A stretch of 34,396 bases of DNA from Bradyrhizobium sp. SSBR45G. GTDB taxonomy: Bacteria; Pseudomonadota; Alphaproteobacteria; Rhizobiales; Xanthobacteraceae. The translations under genes and the position numbers were made by a program. The stretch is from positions 1 to 34,396 of the forward strand of contig NZ_BSCT01000058.1 of assembly GCF_030159255.1 (NCBI RefSeq), in the 5' to 3' direction. This document shows, piece by piece, positions 8,732 to 17,089 of this stretch; the stretch's first letter is position 1; every line of letters starts with the position of its first letter. Below the pieces are notes generated by a model. It saw nothing but the letters and a program-made list of their open reading frames with translations. It did no database searches and was not told the origin of the DNA.

Positions 8732-9193
8732 ATGACCCTCACCTTCGAAGATTTTCCGCAAGGCCACTTCGGCAGCTTCGGCCCGAGACACGTCACACGC
8801 GACGAGATCATCGCCTTCGCGTCGGAGTTCGATCCGCAGCCGATGCATCTGGACGAGCAGGCCGCCTCGCAGTCGATGCTCAAGGGCCTGTCCGGGTCGG
8901 GCTGGCATCTCTGCTCGCTGATGATGCGCATGATGTTCGACGGCTTCATCGGCCGCACCGCCTCGCTTGGCTCGCCGGGCGTGAACGAGGTGCGCTGGCT
9001 GTCGCCGTTGCGGCCGGACGACGAGCTGACGCTCGATGTCGAGATCCTGGAGGCCCGGGTGTCGCGGAGCCGACCGTCGACCGGCATCGTCACGTTCAAA
9101 TGCAGCGTGCGCAACACGGCAGGTGAGCGTCTCTGCGAGATGGTCTCCCCGATCATCGTCGAGCGCCGCGACAGCGGCGGGCTGGTGGACTGA
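8732..9193 (+). CDS. MaoC/hotdog-fold dehydratase (first of a pair)
   Basis: 153 residues of the MaoC-like (R)-specific enoyl-CoA hydratase superfamily. The hydratase dyad is recognisable as Asp34 and His39 in FDPQPMHLDE, followed by the hotdog helix with GLSGSGWHLCSLMMRM. The substrate is probably an acyl-CoA thioester, but the chain type cannot be told. Its stop overlaps the start of a second MaoC gene by one base (TGATG), so the two products are probably made together and pair as one two-domain enzyme. Confidence 0.88.
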   Translation: MTLTFEDFPQGHFGSFGPRHVTRDEIIAFASEFDPQPMHLDEQAASQSMLKGLSGSGWHLCSLMMRMMFDGFIGRTASLGSPGVNEVRWLSPLRPDDELTLDVEILEARVSRSRPSTGIVTFKCSVRNTAGERLCEMVSPIIVERRDSGGLVD

Positions 9194-9672
9194 TGCGCTT
9201 CTTCGAGGATCTCAAGGTCGGCCAGCGCCGCGAGCTCGGCTCCTACACGTTCACCGCGGATGAGATCAAACGTTTCGCCCGGCAGTTCGATCCACAGCGC
9301 TTTCATCTCGACGAGGAGGAAGGCCGCAACTCGCTGTTCGGCGGGCTTGCCGCTTCAGGCTGGCATGTCGGGTCCATCTACATGAAGTTGATCGTCGCCG
9401 ACAATCAGCGGCTTGCGGAGATCGCGCGGTCGCGCGGCGAGCCGGTCGCGGTCGGAGGGCCCTCGCCCGGCTTTCGCGAACTGCGCTGGCTCAAGCCTGT
9501 GCTGGCCGGCGATACGATCACCTTCTCCAGCGAAGTTGATTCGCTCCGCGCATCCGCCTCGCGCCCGCAATGGGGCATCCTGCAGGCGCGAAACACCGGC
9601 ATCAATCAGCGCGGTGAGCTGGTGTTTTCGGTACTCGCGTCGGCGTTTGTGCCGAGACGGAACAACGGTTGA
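9193..9672 (+). CDS. MaoC/hotdog-fold dehydratase (second of a pair)
   Basis: 159 residues, clearly paralogous to the gene just upstream: Asp33 and His38 in FDPQRFHLDE, then GGLAASGWHVGSIYMKL, and the shared ELRWLKPVLAGDTITF segment. Both copies keep the Asp/His dyad, so either or both may be active. Tandem MaoC genes are often read as split forms of double-hotdog hydratases. No CoA ligase or dehydrogenase neighbour indicates the pathway. Confidence 0.88.
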   Translation: MRFFEDLKVGQRRELGSYTFTADEIKRFARQFDPQRFHLDEEEGRNSLFGGLAASGWHVGSIYMKLIVADNQRLAEIARSRGEPVAVGGPSPGFRELRWLKPVLAGDTITFSSEVDSLRASASRPQWGILQARNTGINQRGELVFSVLASAFVPRRNNG

Positions 9673-9772
9673 GGCGAAAAGGTCACGTCTCGTAGGATTG
9701 TCTTCTCGGAACCAACTTCGCGCTAACGCATTCTGAACCCGGAATCTATAAGACAGCCAACCAGGGATCAGG

Positions 9773-9931
9773 ATGTGGGGGATGAGTATGGCAGATCGCA
9801 GTGGTCTGAAACTCCTCGGCTTTATCTTTGCCAGCGTGACGCTCGCGGTGATGCTCGCGACAGGTATGGTCGTGAAGGGCTATGCCGATGGCTCGTACTC
9901 GCTCGAGTCGTCAGCGTCCGTCGACGAGTGA
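9773..9931 (+). CDS. Small single-span membrane protein
   Basis: A 52-codon frame (alternative ATGs at 9782 and 9788, the last with GGGGGAT at good spacing). It encodes a short hydrophilic start, one hydrophobic span (about LLGFIFASVTLAVMLATGMVV, described here by its ends) and a Ser/Asp/Glu-rich C-terminus ending SVDE. The layout suggests a one-span inner-membrane peptide. No family was recognised. It lies about 100 bp after the MaoC pair and may have its own promoter. The coding call rests on the span, the ribosome-binding sites and typical codon use. Confidence 0.55.
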   Translation: MWGMSMADRSGLKLLGFIFASVTLAVMLATGMVVKGYADGSYSLESSASVDE

Positions 9932-9989
9932 TCGATTAAGCAGCCGTTAACCGAGGGACGCCCAGAGCAGTCCCTGTTCTATCGGCGGT

Positions 9990-10127
9990 CTAGCGGCTCC
10001 AGATGAGCACCATGACCGCCGTCGCAACCAGCAACAATCCGACGAAGCGGACCATGATGGTCCCGATCCGCTGAGGCTGAAGCCGCAGCGGGATCGGATC
10101 GGTGTTTTCCGGCCGGATCGTTTCCAT
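9990..10127 (-). CDS. Small C-tail-anchored hypothetical protein
   Basis: A 45-codon frame whose C-terminus is one hydrophobic span ending LIWSR (about residues 26-43), after a polar N-terminus rich in Pro, Arg and Gln. The frame is open 24 codons upstream (to 10199), so the start is uncertain; METIRPENT is chosen because it gives a compact product. No family was recognised. Another minus-strand frame through the same DNA is rich in Arg, Ser and Trp and looks non-coding. Confidence 0.45.
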   Translation of the reverse strand: METIRPENTDPIPLRLQPQRIGTIMVRFVGLLLVATAVMVLIWSR

Positions 10128-10285
10128 CGAGATGACCGCCCCTGACGCAATATGCCCGCAAGCCGCGTGGCATGTTTTGGTCGCAGAGCCGTCACTCAAC
10201 GTTCAAGGACATGGCGTCTCCCCAACAGGAAAACCGCCACGCGATGGCTCGCGTGACGGTTCGCCTTGAAGACAGATGACAGCGA

Positions 10286-10699
10286 TCAGCTGCTGCGCAG
10301 GCCGTCAGCGGCGCGCTTCCACTGGGTCACGTTCTCGGCGATGGCCCGGGTCGACTTCATCGCCGCCTGGCTCAGCTGCGCATAGCTCGCGATCTCGCGC
10401 TGCACGCGCTGACCCTCGGCATGCAGCAGCTCGCGCAGGCCCTCGAGCTCGCCGATCAGGTTCTCGATCTCCGACAGCGACGTGCCGGCGACGCGCTGAA
10501 TCAGCGTGGTGACGCTGTTGACCGCTGCATCGGCATCGATCGCGGCCTCAGCGGTGGCCGCGGCGTTGGGGCGACGCAGATAGGCGATATCATTACGTAC
10601 GAAATCACGAATGCCGGCCTCGACTTCGGAGACCGCAGCGAGATCCGTATCCAGCTCGGCTTCAGTTCCATCGATCTTGTCCGGACGAATGACATTCAT
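10286..10699 (-). CDS. Hypothetical all-helical (coiled-coil) protein
   Basis: 137 residues, acidic and almost entirely helix-forming, with heptad-like spacing from about 60 to 130 (SEIENLIGELEGLRELLHAE is a clear stretch). No signal peptide or membrane span is present, so it should be cytosolic. The size and the helical C-terminal half resemble phasin-like or chemotaxis-accessory proteins, but no signature supports either. It stands alone, with gaps of about 150 bp on both sides. Confidence 0.7.
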   Translation of the reverse strand: MNVIRPDKIDGTEAELDTDLAAVSEVEAGIRDFVRNDIAYLRRPNAAATAEAAIDADAAVNSVTTLIQRVAGTSLSEIENLIGELEGLRELLHAEGQRVQREIASYAQLSQAAMKSTRAIAENVTQWKRAADGLRSS

Positions 10700-10851
10700 C
10701 GGCTATTTCCTCAGTTCGCGTTCTAGCGAGCGCGGTGTCCCCGCACGACGAAATTCTCAAAGCCTATCAGTGCGGCCAAATTGGGCCGCAACGCGGCGAA
10801 GCTGCGGCGACCGTTCGATCATTCGTGGCGGGCCGCCACAATTCTTTAACC

Positions 10852-11787
10852 TTACCAGCTTCGTTTGAAGCCGGCAGAGATGCTCTTGCTGGTGCCCCCC
10901 TGCGCGGTCTCACTGACCGAGCCGGAGACGCTCAGACCGTCCGACAGCTTCTGCTCAGCGCCGATCTTGCGCAGCCATTTATCATCGCTCGATGACAATG
11001 TCTGTCCGGCCGTGACGCTCGTGCCGGTGTCCTGGATCGAGAGCCGAGCGGACTGCTCGGTATCGAAGCTGCGGCTGGTCTTCGGTGCCGCGCCGGGAAT
11101 CGGCACCATGCCCTGCTGCGTGACGTTGTAGCCATTCTGCAGAGTCAGATTGTAGTGATCGATCGGCACCGCCTTGGTGATCGTCGTGCCAAGCCGGCTC
11201 TGGTCGGAGCCTGGATCGACCCGGGCCTCGATGGCCGTCTTGTCCCAGATCGAACCGGCGCCGGGCGCAGTGACCGCGGCCCAGGCCGAGCCGCCGGATT
11301 GCGGAGTATTGCCGCCATTCTCAGCCTTGTCGGCCAGCAATTCGGACATCGTGGTCGGCTGCCGTGTCACGGTCATGTCGGCGCCTACACGCGCATCCCA
11401 GAACGTAGAGACCGACTGCTTGACCGACACACCCGCGGCGGCGCTGCCTTTGCTCTGGTTGGACCAATCAAGTGCGGCCTTCTCGGCGGCCGCCTTGCGC
11501 TTTGCTGCAGCGGCGGCTTCGGGGCGATCGAGGAAGGTCGTCTCGTCGATCGCAAGCTGGCTCCAGTCGAGCTTGTCGACCTCGATGCCCTGCATCGGAT
11601 CGGCTGCCGCAACCTGATTCTCGGGCTCATCCGAATCGGCATCTTGCGGTGCCGGCGCGATCTGCTGCCAAGGAACGATCTGCAGCGGCTGCGGCGGCGC
11701 CTGGATCAACGTCTGGGCCTGCGCAGCGGACACAAGGAGGCCGAAGCCGGCCGTGAAAACTGCCAGCGCGCAACCATTCGATGTCAT
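10852..11787 (-). CDS. Exported hypothetical protein, possible outer-membrane beta protein
   Basis: 311 residues. A signal peptide is clear: a hydrophobic core ending in Ala-Gln-Ala near residue 24. Next come a Pro/Gln-rich low-complexity segment (about 25-65), an Ala/Lys-rich helix (about 85-110), and a region of alternating polar/hydrophobic strands rich in Ser, Thr and Gly. The last strand ends SISAGFKRSW. A terminal aromatic residue on such a strand is a common targeting feature of outer-membrane proteins, so that location is suggested but not shown. No family was recognised. Confidence 0.7.
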   Translation of the reverse strand: MTSNGCALAVFTAGFGLLVSAAQAQTLIQAPPQPLQIVPWQQIAPAPQDADSDEPENQVAAADPMQGIEVDKLDWSQLAIDETTFLDRPEAAAAAKRKAAAEKAALDWSNQSKGSAAAGVSVKQSVSTFWDARVGADMTVTRQPTTMSELLADKAENGGNTPQSGGSAWAAVTAPGAGSIWDKTAIEARVDPGSDQSRLGTTITKAVPIDHYNLTLQNGYNVTQQGMVPIPGAAPKTSRSFDTEQSARLSIQDTGTSVTAGQTLSSSDDKWLRKIGAEQKLSDGLSVSGSVSETAQGGTSKSISAGFKRSW

Positions 11788-11931
11788 GTGAGCAACCCCC
11801 GCCGCCCCAACCTGTTCGCCCGAATATGGTGGAATCTTGGCGCAAAATTATGGCCGTGTCAGTCACGATGTGTTGGGTTTTTGTTGATCGCGCTTGCACT
11901 TCATTGCAGCAAGACCGAGCGACTACACGCA

Positions 11932-12372
11932 TCAGGCGAAGCTGCCGATCCGCGGTAGGTCGATCGGACGGCCAAGCGTCTGCTCCACCAGATCGAACGT
12001 ATCGATCAGGATGCGCAGCCGCGCCAGCTTGCCGGCTCGGAATTGCATGAACTGCGCGAGCCGGGCCGTGATCGGCTTGTCAGAATCCTGCGCCGTCATC
12101 GCACAGCGGACCATCGTGGCCGCAGCGCTCTCGTCCAGCATCAGCGTCTCGCGCTCCAGCTTTCGGATATGCACGTTGTCGGAGATCTGCCTGACCGAAT
12201 CGAGCACCGCTTCCTTGCCGAGACGGGCGCCGAGGAACGGAAACATGTCGATCGGGCCGTAGATGGCCCAGTCGATGTCATCGTCGAGCATCGCGGCGAG
12301 CGCGTCGAAATGGCGGTCGTTGATCGCGCCATGCAACGCGCGCGACAGACGCCAGAGGCTGTGCTCCGTCAT
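11932..12372 (-). CDS. SnoaL-like / NTF2-fold protein (copy 1)
   Basis: 146 residues with the NTF2-like pattern: an N-terminal helix pair (HGAINDRHFDALAAMLDDD), then the loop AIYGPIDMFPFLGARLGKEAV typical of SnoaL-like polyketide-cyclase-fold proteins, and a beta sheet ending RLRILIDTFDLVEQTLG. The fold serves many roles (isomerase, dehydratase, binding), so the reaction cannot be named. The ATG at 12372 is the first giving a normal N-terminus; the upstream part of the frame is Arg-rich. A clear paralogue lies at 12955-13401. Confidence 0.8.
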   Translation of the reverse strand: MTEHSLWRLSRALHGAINDRHFDALAAMLDDDIDWAIYGPIDMFPFLGARLGKEAVLDSVRQISDNVHIRKLERETLMLDESAAATMVRCAMTAQDSDKPITARLAQFMQFRAGKLARLRILIDTFDLVEQTLGRPIDLPRIGSFA

Positions 12373-12563
12373 CTTTCCGGTGATCCTGATCTGGCTTGCA
12401 GGGCGGCGCGGCGGCGATCGGGCGATGTCGTCAATGACGTCGCGCGGTGCGCCGAATCCAACTCTCTGATATCCCTGGATACGCTCATGACAGGCACGCG
12501 CAACGGTTGTTTTTGCATTGCACAAATGCGCGACGACCGAGCCTGCGGCGCGTTCACCAGGCG

Positions 12564-12830
12564 TTAGCGCTGTTCGTAGGTCATCCGTTGCCGGGCGATT
12601 GCGACCTCCTGGTCGCGAAAGGCCGCCATGCCGAACAGGACGGCACCAGCAATGCCGCCGACCAGAGCACCGAGCGGCATGAAGGTGAAGAAGACGAGCA
12701 TGCCGGCGTAGCCTTCGAACTCGCTGGTGTTGAACAGCTCGATCCAGGCAAGTCCGAGCCCAATGCCGATCGTCGCGCCGCCGACGACGCCCATCACCAG
12801 TCCGGCCATCGCCAGGAATGCTATTCTCAT
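12564..12830 (-). CDS. Small membrane protein between two SnoaL-like genes
   Basis: 88 residues with two glycine-rich hydrophobic spans (about 1-28 and 42-70) and a short charged tail ending RMTYEQR. The spans carry GxxxG-type spacing (GVVGGATIGIGLGL; GALVGGIAGAVLFG), which favours helix packing or oligomers. No family was recognised. Same strand as both flanking SnoaL-like genes, with gaps of 124 bp upstream and 191 bp downstream. Confidence 0.65.
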   Translation of the reverse strand: MRIAFLAMAGLVMGVVGGATIGIGLGLAWIELFNTSEFEGYAGMLVFFTFMPLGALVGGIAGAVLFGMAAFRDQEVAIARQRMTYEQR

Positions 12831-12954
12831 GTCGCCAATGCCCCGTAGCCCACCCGCTGATGGGTTCGGGGCGCGACCGTGAGGTTCAAAGCGAAGCGGC
12901 AGCCGCTGGTGACGTTTCCGTGATCGCCTGCTCACCGCGCAGCTAAACGGGGTC

Positions 12955-13401
12955 TCAGGCCCGGGATGTCCCTGCGATCAGCAGCCGGCTGAGATCGCAT
13001 TCCAGCACCTGCTGAACGAGATCGAACGTATCCATGATCTCGCGGATGCGGCTGATGCGGCCGTCGCGCAACGTGTAGAAGGCAGCAAGGTCGTATTGCA
13101 CGATGCGGTCATTGTCGCGCTTGCGCAGGAAAATGCGCAGGTCGACGGCGACCTGATCGCCTTCGCAGATCATGGTCTTGATCTCATGCCTGATGTCGAC
13201 ATAGCGGCTGCGCGCGGCTTCCCACATCTGGCGCACCTCGGCCTTGCCATGGCGGCGCCCGAGATGGGGGAAGATGTCGATCGGGGCCGAGGCGAAGTGC
13301 TCGACATCGTCGGTGCAATGGGCCAGCACCGCGTCGAAATCGCCGGCGGCATGGGCTTCGAGCAGCTTGCGCACGCGCTGCTTGTTGATGTGCTCGATCA
13401 T
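12955..13401 (-). CDS. SnoaL-like / NTF2-fold protein (copy 2)
   Basis: 148 residues. Helical start (QRVRKLLEAHAAGDFDAVL), then SAPIDIFPHLGRRHGKAEV and a C-terminal REIMDTFDLVQQVL, matching copy 1 segment by segment (PIDMFPFLGARLGKEAV and LIDTFDLVEQTL). The two are paralogues. The catalytic function is unknown. The ATG at 13401 starts a normal NTF2-like N-terminus. Confidence 0.8.
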   Translation of the reverse strand: MIEHINKQRVRKLLEAHAAGDFDAVLAHCTDDVEHFASAPIDIFPHLGRRHGKAEVRQMWEAARSRYVDIRHEIKTMICEGDQVAVDLRIFLRKRDNDRIVQYDLAAFYTLRDGRISRIREIMDTFDLVQQVLECDLSRLLIAGTSRA

Positions 13402-13666
13402 CCTGTCTCCACTGACGGGAGTCCCCTTGTCCGCGCCAGCCGTTCTGGAGAGACTGCTCGCCGATCGTCAATCACCTGTAAGATCATCTGCAGGTCAAAT
13501 GCGCCGACACGGTGAATGGAAGCTTGGCGACGGCTGCCCTGCGCCATCAAACCTCTCGGAGTAGGTCACGAGCGCCATCAAAAGGTTCGTGACTTCGTCT
13601 GGCGGCATCGCGGAACCGCGCCGCACGCTCGCGGTTAGAGAGCAAACAATTCTGCGGAGCACGATC

Positions 13667-13897
13667 ATGAAGACCCTCTTTGCCTTGTCCGTCGCAGCCG
13701 TCGCATTGCTGTCCACGCAGGCCGCCGAGGCCAAAGGCTGCATCAAGGGCGCCATCGTCGGTGGCGTTGCCGGCCATTATGCCGGTCACCACGGCGTGCT
13801 CGGCGCGGCCGCTGGATGCCTGTACGGCCGCCACCACGCCAAGGAGCAGGAGCGCCGGGAGCAGCAGAGCCAGGTGAACGGCCAGGGCAAGATGTAG
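13667..13897 (+). CDS. Small exported protein with glycine-zipper-like core
   Basis: 76 residues with a signal peptide ending Ala-Glu-Ala near residue 22. The mature part has two cysteines bracketing a Gly/His-rich stretch (GCIKGAIVGGVAGHYAGHHG ... AGCLYGRHHA) and a Gln/Arg-rich tail. The GxxxG pattern recalls glycine-zipper surface proteins, and the spaced histidines could bind metal; both are inferences. GGAG lies 10 bases before the ATG. Confidence 0.7.
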   Translation: MKTLFALSVAAVALLSTQAAEAKGCIKGAIVGGVAGHYAGHHGVLGAAAGCLYGRHHAKEQERREQQSQVNGQGKM

Positions 13898-14050
13898 TTG
13901 GGACGTCGCCGCGTCCGAGATTGACGGCTCGTTGCGTCAGCCGGTCGCGACATCTCCGGTGTGATGCCCCTCACGGTGCTCACGGCCTGGGCGGACTACA
14001 CGGGAGCGGTCTGGTCCTCATCGAGGGCCCTCCGCAACCGGACGATCCCC

Positions 14051-14443
14051 ATGCACGCGATCTCGTCTCCCAGCCCGTTGGCGCCGAAGGCGCCCGTTCT
14101 CAACTTGCTCGAAGGGATGGTGCTGACCGCGCTGTTCCAGGCCATCCCGACCTATGCCGGCGCCGCACTTATCCTCAAACTTGCCCACAGCACCGCCTTG
14201 CGGCCCGGCATCATCGGCGTTGTCGCAACGGCCACGCTCATCCACGTGCTGATGTCCTCCGCCGCCGGACCACGCTATCCGCGCGTGCTGAACCAGGCCT
14301 ACGCGGCGGAATTCTACGATGCGACGCTCGGCCTTGCCGACAAGGTGCTACGCTGGCGCATGCAACCAGAGGGCTCGCTGCAACTCCTAAGCTCGACGGC
14401 GATGCTGGCCTTGCTGTCGGTCGCGGCGGTCGCGATGGGCTGA
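14051..14443 (+). CDS. Hypothetical membrane protein
   Basis: 130 residues with three hydrophobic regions: about 22-42 (LLEGMVLTALFQAIPTYAGA), 50-70, and a C-terminal one ending AVAAVAMG. Between the last two is a soluble loop with RYPRVLNQAYAAEFYDATLG. No family was recognised. The frame is open 30 codons upstream (13961), but the ATG at 14051 starts just before the recognisable part. An Arg/Pro-rich overlapping frame on the same strand is judged a shadow. Confidence 0.55.
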   Translation: MHAISSPSPLAPKAPVLNLLEGMVLTALFQAIPTYAGAALILKLAHSTALRPGIIGVVATATLIHVLMSSAAGPRYPRVLNQAYAAEFYDATLGLADKVLRWRMQPEGSLQLLSSTAMLALLSVAAVAMG

Positions 14444-14620
14444 CGCACGCCGTCAACGCTGCGGCATCGCCCGGTCGGTCAGGCGCTCGCGCGTCAACCG
14501 CAGGGCCAGAGGTCCATCCTGTGCCGCCAGCCGCGACCATCCCGGCTTGCTGCCGTGCACCAGTTCGGCCAGCACCATCTCAGAGATGACGATACTGCCG
14601 ATCAATTCCGGCCCCGACCT

Positions 14621-14941
14621 TTACCATGCGACCGTCAGGCTGGACACCGCTGCCGGCGGAGCAAACGCGACGGTCTGGTCGACGAAAGCGGCCGGATTGG
14701 CATAGGGTGCGGCGTTGCGGTCGGTCCACTCGGGCTGCTGGGGAGCGGGACAGCGATTATAAAGCCAGACGTCGCCGCAGATGGCTCCCTTGGCATTGAG
14801 CCAATAAGCGTAGGCGACGCGGCCGTCATCCTCGACCACAATGGTCGCATCGCCATCGGGCGAGGCAAACTCCTGAAAGAATCCGGCGCTCAGGTCTCTC
14901 TCCTCGATCTTGGACGACGCGAGCTTTGCCTCAGTGATCAA
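14621..14941 (-). CDS. Hypothetical protein, 5' end apparently frameshifted
   Basis: The frame encodes about 106 residues starting at a TTG, with natural-looking sequence (FFQEFASPDGDATIVVEDDG; AICGDVWLYNRCPAPQQPEW). No ATG with a ribosome-binding site exists in this frame. Immediately upstream, another frame (14931-14996) starts with ATG behind AAGGAT and reads smoothly into this one if one base near 14942 is skipped. The intact protein would be about 124 residues. Function unknown; no signal or span. Confidence 0.55.
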   Translation of the reverse strand: MITEAKLASSKIEERDLSAGFFQEFASPDGDATIVVEDDGRVAYAYWLNAKGAICGDVWLYNRCPAPQQPEWTDRNAAPYANPAAFVDQTVAFAPPAAVSSLTVAW

Positions 14942-14996
14942 GGCGTGCCACGGTCCCGAATTCCAAGCCCAGCAGCGTCTCGAGCGCCATGCTCAT
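14931..14996 (-). other. Displaced N-terminal segment of the 14621-14941 gene
   Basis: A 21-codon frame (MSMALETLLGLEFGTVARLDH) with a good AAGGAT site 8 bases before its ATG. It stops at 14931, overlapping the TTG of the next frame. Removing one C from the CGCC at 42-45 (14942-14945) joins ...GTVAR to LITEAK... without a break. Either a real frameshift, a sequencing error, or a coupled leader peptide. Confidence 0.45.
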
Positions 14997-15124
14997 AGGA
15001 ACGATCCTTCCAAAGGCGGCATAGCTCGGCGACCCGACTTTCCCGCGCAGATATTCACCTATCCGATAGGTGGGCCTGACATTCGCGACGAGCCGGCCCC
15101 TTCGCGCCTGCCGGTTCGACTCGT

Positions 15125-15652
15125 TCAGTCAGCCGCATCGATCGCGGGATTGTAACAATCGACCCGCTTCGGCTCCAACTTGACGAATTTTCCAGACGAG
15201 CTTTCCAGCCGATACGCCCAGGCGGAAGCTCTCAACCACGTGCGTTTCGCATCTCTGACGACTGCCACGACGGCATCATCCGCGGCACCATCCAGTCGGC
15301 AGTGGCTCCACTCCATATGATAGCCCTTGCTCAGCTTGGGATGAGAAAGAACGTCCGAGACGAGCTTGAATGGCTTGCGTTGCTCATCATGGCCATCAGC
15401 AGCCCACGCGAAGACCGCCACACCCTCGCCGGCCGAGTTGAGCATGATTGAAACGCCCCGGGCGCAAGGGTCCTTGCTTCCGATTACAATGCACGTTCCG
15501 CCTCCTTCAGAAAAGCCGCCCGGAAACGGCGGCACCCGCTTGCCAACAAGATCCTCAGCGTGCGCCGCACTCGTGAGAGCCAACGACACGACGACGAGCC
15601 AGACCGTTCCGCGCCTGGAGCCTGCAATCGTTTCGAATCCGCGCCTTGCCAC
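15125..15652 (-). CDS. Exported hypothetical protein
   Basis: 175 residues. The GTG at 15652 has GGGAG 8 bases upstream and gives a good signal peptide: basic start (ARRGFETIAGSRRG), hydrophobic core, and cleavage after Ala-His-Ala near 32. The mature part has four spaced cysteines (GGTCIVIG, DPCARG, SHCRL, VDCYNP), suggesting two disulfides in the periplasm. A longer form starting at 15751 would lose the signal-peptide layout. No family was recognised. Divergent from benE. Confidence 0.7.
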   Translation of the reverse strand: MARRGFETIAGSRRGTVWLVVVSLALTSAAHAEDLVGKRVPPFPGGFSEGGGTCIVIGSKDPCARGVSIMLNSAGEGVAVFAWAADGHDEQRKPFKLVSDVLSHPKLSKGYHMEWSHCRLDGAADDAVVAVVRDAKRTWLRASAWAYRLESSSGKFVKLEPKRVDCYNPAIDAAD

Positions 15653-15819
15653 GCTCGGATGCTCCCTTGACCCGACAATGCATACTATGGACGCGCTCCT
15701 CGTATCGCATCGGTTGATGGCTGCCAATGGCCGCCCGTCTTGCGCGGCCACGCCGCTTCAGCCACATTCCCCGAGACGCCGAGGACAACAACAAGAATAC
15801 TGCCCGAGCCCTGCCCTTC

Positions 15820-17052
15820 ATGTTCAGCGCCATCGAACGTCCCGCGGGCCCGCCGCCCGGCATCCGCCAGATCGCCGATGATTTCGGCCCGCTCTACGCC
15901 TCGCACGGATTCATCGGCTGGCTGTTCGCGATCACCGGACCGGTCGCGATCATCCTGTCGGTCGGCGCCAATGGCGGGCTGTCGCAGGCCGAGATCGCGT
16001 CCTGGATCTTCGGCGTGTTCTTCATCAACGGGGCGATCACGCTGCTGCTGTCGTGGTTCTTTCGCGAGCCGCTGGTGCTGTTCTGGACGATTCCGGGCAC
16101 TGTGCTGGTCGGGCAATCGCTGACGCATCTGTCCTTTCCGCAGGTCGTCGGGGCGTTCTATGGCACGGCGCTGCTGATGCTCGTCCTCGGGCTCTCCGGC
16201 TGGGTGAAGCGCGCGATGCAGCTGGTGCCGATGCCGATCGTGATGGGCATGGTCGCCGGCGTGTTCCTGCGCTTCGGCCTCGATCTGGTCCGCGCGGTGC
16301 TGACCGAGTTCGTGATCGCAGGACCGATGGTCGCCGTCTGGCTCGTGCTGACGGCCCTGCCCGCGCTCGGCCGGCGCTGCCCGCCGATCATCGGCGCGCT
16401 GATCGTCGGCACGCTCGCGGCGCTGCTGTCCGGCAGCTATGAGCATGGCACGGCGCTGCGGCTCGCGCTGATCACCCCGGTGATCCCGACCCCGTCCTGG
16501 TCGCTGGCGGCGATGATCGAGCTCGTCGTGCCGCTCGCGGTCACCGTGCTCGTCGTGCAGAACGGACAGGGATTTGCCGTGCTGCAGGCCGCGGGTCACA
16601 AGCCGCCGATCAATCTCGTGACGGTAGCCTGCGGCATCGGCTCGGCGCTATCAGCGGTCGTCGGCGGGGTCTCGACCTGCCTGACCGGACCGACCAATGC
16701 GATCGTCATCTCCGGCGGCGAGCGCAAGCGCCATTATACCGCGGCGATGTTCGTCGGCCTGCTCGCGCTCGGCTTCGGCCTGCTGGCGCCGACCTTCACG
16801 TCGTTGCTGCTGATCGCGCCCAAATCATTGATCACGACGCTGGCCGGCGTCGCCATGCTGCGCGTGCTGCAGACCGCGTTCGTGACTGCGTTCAAGGCGC
16901 GGTTCTCGCTGGGCGCTCTGGTCGCCTTTCTCGTCACTGTCGCCGACGTGCCGCTGCTCAACATCGGCGCCGCGTTCTGGGGGCTCGTCGCCGGCTTTGC
17001 GATCTCCTGGCTGCTGGAGCGCACCGACTTCACAGCCGGGGCTCCGGCATGA
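15820..17052 (+). CDS. benE: BenE family benzoate/proton symporter-type transporter
   Basis: 410 residues with about 11-12 membrane spans. The BenE family imports benzoate with protons. Seen here are the family-type segments GPVAIILSVGANGGLSQAEI, TIPGTVLVGQSLTHLS and the late GGVSTCLTGPTNAIVISG loop before the final spans. No benzoate-degrading genes are nearby, so the substrate is uncertain. The ATG at 15820 is preferred; the frame runs 31 codons further up with a basic, non-family N-terminus overlapping the divergent gene. Confidence 0.9.
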   Translation: MFSAIERPAGPPPGIRQIADDFGPLYASHGFIGWLFAITGPVAIILSVGANGGLSQAEIASWIFGVFFINGAITLLLSWFFREPLVLFWTIPGTVLVGQSLTHLSFPQVVGAFYGTALLMLVLGLSGWVKRAMQLVPMPIVMGMVAGVFLRFGLDLVRAVLTEFVIAGPMVAVWLVLTALPALGRRCPPIIGALIVGTLAALLSGSYEHGTALRLALITPVIPTPSWSLAAMIELVVPLAVTVLVVQNGQGFAVLQAAGHKPPINLVTVACGIGSALSAVVGGVSTCLTGPTNAIVISGGERKRHYTAAMFVGLLALGFGLLAPTFTSLLLIAPKSLITTLAGVAMLRVLQTAFVTAFKARFSLGALVAFLVTVADVPLLNIGAAFWGLVAGFAISWLLERTDFTAGAPA

Positions 17053-17089
17053 GAGTCGCAGGGCACGCTTCGCTGCAGCGCGTCACGCT

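Noticed and set aside
13470..13496. Inverted ACCTG...CAGGT as an operator
   Set aside because: Five-base arms with a 12-base gap are expected by chance at this length scale.
15625..15650. tttcgaatccgcgcc as a tRNA T-arm
   Set aside because: No acceptor stem, anticodon arm or CCA-side pairing surrounds it, and it lies in the start of an exported protein gene.
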